Shown here: positions 6,523 through 9,931 of the stretch, piece after piece | Layout of the letters: the number at the start of each line of letters is the position of its first letter | Numbering within the stretch: the stretch's first letter is position 1 | DNA from: Fidelibacterota bacterium | Lineage (GTDB): Bacteria; Fidelibacterota; UBA2242 | Length of the DNA stretch: 9,931 bases | Direction of reading: 5' to 3' | Assembly (NCBI GenBank): GCA_003645845.1 | Contig: QNCV01000068.1 | Location: forward strand, 1 to 9,931 | Translations under genes and position numbers: made by a program | Notes under the pieces: generated by a model | Database searches by the model: none | Told to the model about the DNA's origin: nothing | Seen by the model: only the letters and a program-made list of their open reading frames with translations

Positions 6523-6554
6523 GAGAATATTAATACGATTTCAATTTACATAGA

Positions 6555-7304
6555 TCATTTTTTGTAATTGTAAAGCAGTGTATATGACACCCCTATCCGT
6601 AGGCCACTCCACCCCAAAGTAGCATCTTCATCCTCATCAAGTCGTAATGTTGCTTTTTTATGTCCTTTGAGGTGAACACTTTTCGGTGGATAAATCAGAT
6701 AGCCCAAACTGAACTTAAGAAAATTAATTCCGATGGGAATATTCAGGGCTACATCAGGCTGAAAACCAAAGGACACCGATTCAAAGCGATAAGTTTCTTC
6801 TTCCATATGTTCCTCATTTCCGGATCGTTCTGTCATCGTCAGATGAGACTGTAATACTAAGGCATTAATATCGATAGAAATGTGCATTTTCCCAATGCTG
6901 GATACAGTTGTTTCATTGGTAAGTCCGGCATATGTTGCAGTGACAGTCTGATCGAAACCGATAGTTCCAGAATAATCACCATAATTCGCCCGGCTACCTG
7001 TTGAATTGAATCCGGCGGTAATCCCCCAGAAAATCGGTAAACCATCCGGTTTTTTAATACCATATAGCAATCCGACAGAATATCCAAAATAGGGCGGAAA
7101 TGAAGTAATAGTCTTGACTGAAATATCGTGATAAGAAAAATATTGAACATAGTCACGCTGGATCTTCTTCATATCATTCATTTCAAAACTATCATACCCG
7201 ATTTTGAAACGTAATCCAACCATCGGTTCTGAGAATATTTTTGTACCATGTATAATTATCAGAAGCAGGAAAACTACTATTTCACGGAATCTGTATTTTT
7301 TCAA
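6555..7304 (-). CDS. Secreted beta-rich protein, probable outer-membrane beta-barrel
   Basis: I do not recognise a named family. Starting at TTG 7304 gives 249 residues with an excellent Sec signal peptide: MKKYRFRE, then the hydrophobic VVFLLLIII core, with cleavage likely near residue 25 (IFS/EP). A more upstream TTG at 7355 would put 17 residues before the basic segment and spoil the signal peptide; GGGG lies just before the chosen start. The mature part alternates hydrophobic and polar residues and is rich in Gly, Tyr and Phe (for example YFGYSVGLLYG, FWGITAGFNSTGSRANYGDYS, LRIGVSYTLLYNY at the end). This suggests a small transmembrane beta-barrel of about 8-10 strands. The start overlaps the end of the lipoprotein gene by 23 bases, so the two are probably co-translated partners. 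No enzyme motif is visible. No terminator follows before the pyr promoter. Confidence 0.7.
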   Translation of the reverse strand: MKKYRFREIVVFLLLIIIHGTKIFSEPMVGLRFKIGYDSFEMNDMKKIQRDYVQYFSYHDISVKTITSFPPYFGYSVGLLYGIKKPDGLPIFWGITAGFNSTGSRANYGDYSGTIGFDQTVTATYAGLTNETTVSSIGKMHISIDINALVLQSHLTMTERSGNEEHMEEETYRFESVSFGFQPDVALNIPIGINFLKFSLGYLIYPPKSVHLKGHKKATLRLDEDEDATLGWSGLRIGVSYTLLYNYKK

Positions 7305-9120
7305 AATAACCCCATTTTGAAAAAAGGACTGAGTTACTAAAATAAAACTGATCAAGTGAATACAGACAGAGTTGTACTGTTTTAATCAGTTGCTGCTGTT
7401 GAAGATTATAAATGTAATAATGATTTCCGGATTGTCCACCAACGCAAGCGGTGATAGAATCATAGGTCGGATATAATAGACTTTTACCGGTATAGAATTC
7501 CGAAATCACCGAGAGATCATTCGACTGAAGCAACTGAAGATAATTTCCGGAAGTTCTGACAATTTTTTCTCCATCTTCAATAAAACAACAATAGTCAGGA
7601 TCTAATTTGCCAATCTGTTGGGCGCTGGAATCGGCAAATTTCCAAAATATACCCGATTCAAAAATACCATAGGAGCCATTTTGCGACGCTTTTACAAATC
7701 GTTCTACCGGTCCGACATGTTTAATTTCTCCAATGGTTTTTTGTTCACTAAAATCATACCCATAATAAGCAATTGGGAAATAACTATAATTCCAACCGCT
7801 GAAAAAAACCCGCCCGGCACCGCCAGCAACAAGTTCTTTAATACGAGTTACAGAGCTGTTAATATCCTGATAAACATTAATGTATGACAGCGTATCAAAG
7901 GTTACAGGATCCAGCTGGTAGATGCCGCGACCTCCGATACAATACGCATAGGATAAATCCGGAGCAACCGTAAAACTCATATTGGTAACACAATCTAATT
8001 CCTGAAAAGTGTTCGCATCAAGATGATAGGACCACCCATCTGTGTGAATCAGATAATAAGAATTGCTCGTCTGTGAAAAAAGCACCGATCTCATCTCCGG
8101 ACATCGTTCACCAAGATAAAACGTTGTACTTGGTGAAATGAGCTGTCGACCATCGGATTCCCCAAAAACAACTCTGTACCGAACGGCGTTTCCAAAACCA
8201 ATGTCCTGAATAATACAGATTGTATCCTCAATAATATTTTGAGTGACAATGGTATGAAAATCAAGATACTTATCATCCTGGCCAATCACACCAAATGGGG
8301 GATCAGTCGCGTATTGTATTTGATAATTATAAAAATTATTATATAGCTGTGGTTTTTTCCACTGAAGTTTAATTCCGGTAGTATTCACATAATCCATACT
8401 GACAATCACCGGAGCATCAACGGATATTTCTTTAATTGAATTTCTTTCTACAGTTTCGTTGCCGGCTGTAAGAATCAAATAATAACCACGCTGCCCACCT
8501 ACAAAACTGGAATCAATCCAGAAGCCAGGATCGTAAGACGAAAAAGTGGCCCGGCGACGATTGCCTTGTGTTTGTGTGACATCATAAATGCTGATACTCT
8601 GAAAATTGGCATAATTATACGGTGACCATGTAACACGTACTCGCCCGTCGTAGACCTCAACTTTCTGTATCTGCGGAGTTACTGAGGGTACACTATTGTG
8701 GATTTCCATTTTCCATTCAACATAATAAATCATATACTCTTTGTTCATTTTATCAGCCAGACTGCCAGTATTGGTATGTGTTCGCATCTCCAATCGCATC
8801 TGATGAATACCATCATTTACTGAGCGGGTATTAAACAAAATACTGTCGGGATTTTTGGTACTTAATATTTTATCTCCATCGACGTAAAGATCAATTGCCA
8901 GTAATTCATGGCTTTTTGTATCAATTTCATAGAGTAATTTCACATTTCCCCAGGCTTTCAGTAATTCACCGCCATTCTTTATTGTCAAGACGATATCGAC
9001 TTGCGGTTCAGGAATTTCTTTGAAATACGATCCTTTTGGGGAATAGACAATATCGTTGCAACCAATTAATAAAACCAGAATAACCAAGCATAATATAGAT
9101 ATTAATTCCCGCATCACCAT
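7282..9120 (-). CDS. Surface lipoprotein with two fibronectin type III-like domains and a C-terminal beta-propeller-like region
   Basis: No named family is recognised. From ATG 9120 the protein has 612 residues; GTG 9129 and ATG 9114 are alternative starts in the same frame, and no strong ribosome-binding site decides between them. The N-terminus (MRELISILCLVILVLLIGC) ends in a lipobox LIGC, so it is likely lipidated at that cysteine and anchored in a membrane. Residues about 35-140 look like an Ig-like beta domain (DLYVDGDKI, NDGIHQMRLEM). Residues about 148-235 and 238-335 resemble fibronectin type III domains (VRVTWSPYNYANFQSISIY; IKLQWKKPQLYNNFYNYQI). The remaining about 270 residues show loose repeats such as WSYHLDANTFQEL and GIYQLDPVTFDTL, typical of beta-propeller or YVTN-like proteins. 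The coding region looks more A+T-rich than the pyr and ribosomal genes. It is followed by the overlapping barrel gene, which suggests a cell-surface pair. Function is unknown. Confidence 0.8.
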   Translation of the reverse strand: MVMRELISILCLVILVLLIGCNDIVYSPKGSYFKEIPEPQVDIVLTIKNGGELLKAWGNVKLLYEIDTKSHELLAIDLYVDGDKILSTKNPDSILFNTRSVNDGIHQMRLEMRTHTNTGSLADKMNKEYMIYYVEWKMEIHNSVPSVTPQIQKVEVYDGRVRVTWSPYNYANFQSISIYDVTQTQGNRRRATFSSYDPGFWIDSSFVGGQRGYYLILTAGNETVERNSIKEISVDAPVIVSMDYVNTTGIKLQWKKPQLYNNFYNYQIQYATDPPFGVIGQDDKYLDFHTIVTQNIIEDTICIIQDIGFGNAVRYRVVFGESDGRQLISPSTTFYLGERCPEMRSVLFSQTSNSYYLIHTDGWSYHLDANTFQELDCVTNMSFTVAPDLSYAYCIGGRGIYQLDPVTFDTLSYINVYQDINSSVTRIKELVAGGAGRVFFSGWNYSYFPIAYYGYDFSEQKTIGEIKHVGPVERFVKASQNGSYGIFESGIFWKFADSSAQQIGKLDPDYCCFIEDGEKIVRTSGNYLQLLQSNDLSVISEFYTGKSLLYPTYDSITACVGGQSGNHYYIYNLQQQQLIKTVQLCLYSLDQFYFSNSVLFSKWGYFEKIQIP

Positions 9121-9129
9121 CTGAGTCAC

Positions 9130-9306
9130 TGACTGCGAAATCTTCCATTTTTATTCTAAAAAGTCAATGATAAAATCTGAAAGGTTCAATTTATTTATTT
9201 CACCATTTCTCTTTAAATCATGACATCCAAAAAAAAATTATATCTAATCATCATCCCATGAATATCACAATGAAACAAAATAAGTAAGAGGTAAAAGGAT
9301 AATACC
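9130..9306. other. A+T-rich divergent intergenic region
   Basis: The 177 bases between the leftward lipoprotein gene and the rightward permease gene are strongly A+T-rich and contain a run of nine A residues (9229-9237). They carry a good rightward promoter candidate, listed separately. I could not find a convincing leftward promoter. TATCAT and TTGACT motifs exist on the minus strand, but none is correctly spaced with a partner box. No coding sequence or stable hairpin was seen. Confidence 0.6.
9220..9248 (+). promoter_or_regulatory. Candidate promoter of the ABC permease gene
   Basis: ATGACA (9220-9225) and TCTAAT (9243-9248) are separated by 17 bases, and each matches 5 of 6 positions of the sigma-70 consensus. 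The spacer contains an A-tract. Transcription would begin about 50 bases before the permease ATG at 9307, which has its own ribosome-binding site AAAAGGAT about 7 bases upstream. Expression signals of the broken gene thus appear intact. Confidence 0.45.
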
Positions 9307-9931
9307 ATGATCAAAAACTACCTAAAAATTGCCTGGCGAAGCATTTTCCGTTATAAAATTTATTCGTTTCTTCAATTTTCAGGCCCCGAAACTGATGTTT
9401 GAATACGAGCAGAAAAAGTTTAACGAACGGCGGGTTTTCCTGGCCGACTCAACCGTATTCGACGTTTTCGATTACGAATTTATCCAGGGCAATCCTGATG
9501 GCGCTCTTGATCGGCCGTTTACTATTATCATTACCGAAAGCATGGCCAATAAATATTTCGGAGATGAGAATCCCATGGGCAAAGAACTGGTGGTCGAAAC
9601 CCAGGGTCGTTTTGAAGTTACCGGAGTCATCAAAGACCTGCCGCCGGAATCTCATTTTATCTTTGATTTTCTCGGCTCGATTACGTCAATTCCCCAAATC
9701 TTCGGCGGCCAGTACCCACAGACCTGGATATGGAACCCCTGCTGGACTTATGTATTACTGGAAAAAGGCGTCAAACCGGAGCAACTGGCCGAACGTTTTC
9801 CCGAATTCCATCAAAGCCACTACTTCGATTTCCCCAACCAGAATATCACTCTGCATATGCAGAAACTGACTGATATTCATCTCCATTCAAACCTGGTTTA
9901 CGAAATCAATCAGAACAGCAATATCACCTAT
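9307..9931 (+). pseudogene. ABC transporter permease (MacB/FtsX type), internal deletion with frame change, 3' end outside window
   Basis: The gene opens at ATG 9307 with the family-typical N-terminus MIKNYLKIAWRSIFRYKIYS, preceded by AAAAGGAT. It hits TGA at 9400-9402 after 31 codons. From about 9383 another frame takes over and stays open to the window end. It carries recognisable MacB periplasmic core-domain sequence: RRVFLADSTVFDVFDYEF, QGNPDGAL, TESMANKYFGDENPMGK, FEVTGVIKDLPPESHF and DIHLHSNLVYEI. In intact relatives the first segment continues into the first transmembrane helix and the start of the periplasmic domain, roughly 70-85 residues that are missing here. The pattern is a deletion at about 9381-9388 with a frame change. 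Such permeases work with an ATPase in export or lipoprotein-release systems, but this copy lacks most of its first helix and should be non-functional. An assembly error at this point is the alternative. Confidence 0.8.

Noticed and set aside
9124..9134. Inverted repeat AGTCA-C-TGACT at the lipoprotein start
   Set aside because: Only 5-bp arms, a single copy and no flanking extension; an operator cannot be supported.
9399..9869. A 156-codon open frame on the plus strand within the permease region
   Set aside because: It is a shadow. The frame one position away encodes clear MacB-domain motifs to the end of the window, while this one has no family features.

Overview
The window reads as a bacterial chromosome segment of moderate G+C from a Gram-negative lineage with an outer membrane. 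It encodes a lipoprotein with a lipobox, a secreted beta-rich protein that looks like an outer-membrane barrel, and a MacB/FtsX-type ABC permease of the kind that is abundant in the Fibrobacteres-Chlorobi-Bacteroidetes (FCB) superphylum. The gene order rplM-rpsI-rpsB-tsf-pyrH-frr is also typical of that group. I infer an FCB-type organism (for example a Calditrichota, Marinimicrobia or Zixibacteria-like lineage), but I cannot name the species from sequence alone.

Layout, in the direction of transcription of the minus strand (right to left): a surface lipoprotein gene (9120-7282) overlaps a short beta-barrel-like gene (7304-6555). Next comes a regulatory leader (about 6522-6385) with a promoter candidate, an RNA hairpin that matches the PyrR-binding loop (stem plus CNGNGA hexaloop), and a strong intrinsic terminator just before pyrR. 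Then follow pyrR-pyrB-pyrC (6384-3616), a 90-base gap with a weak promoter candidate, and the translation block rplM, rpsI, rpsB, tsf, pyrH, frr (3525-4). All nine genes from pyrR to frr point the same way, are tightly spaced or overlapping, and show no intrinsic terminator between them. On the plus strand at the right edge, a divergent ABC-transporter permease gene starts at 9307. It is broken after 31 codons by an internal deletion with a frame change and runs off the window.

How the genes work together: PyrR senses pyrimidine nucleotides and should control its own transcript through the leader. PyrB and PyrC catalyse the second and third steps of de novo UMP synthesis, and PyrH at the far end phosphorylates UMP to UDP. 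L13, S9, S2, EF-Ts and RRF supply translation. If transcripts read through from pyrC into rplM, pyrimidine supply and translation capacity would be partly co-regulated. The most interesting region is the PyrR-type leader in an apparently FCB genome. The lipoprotein/barrel pair is the least characterised part. I saw no tRNA, rRNA, CRISPR array, insertion sequence or attachment site.
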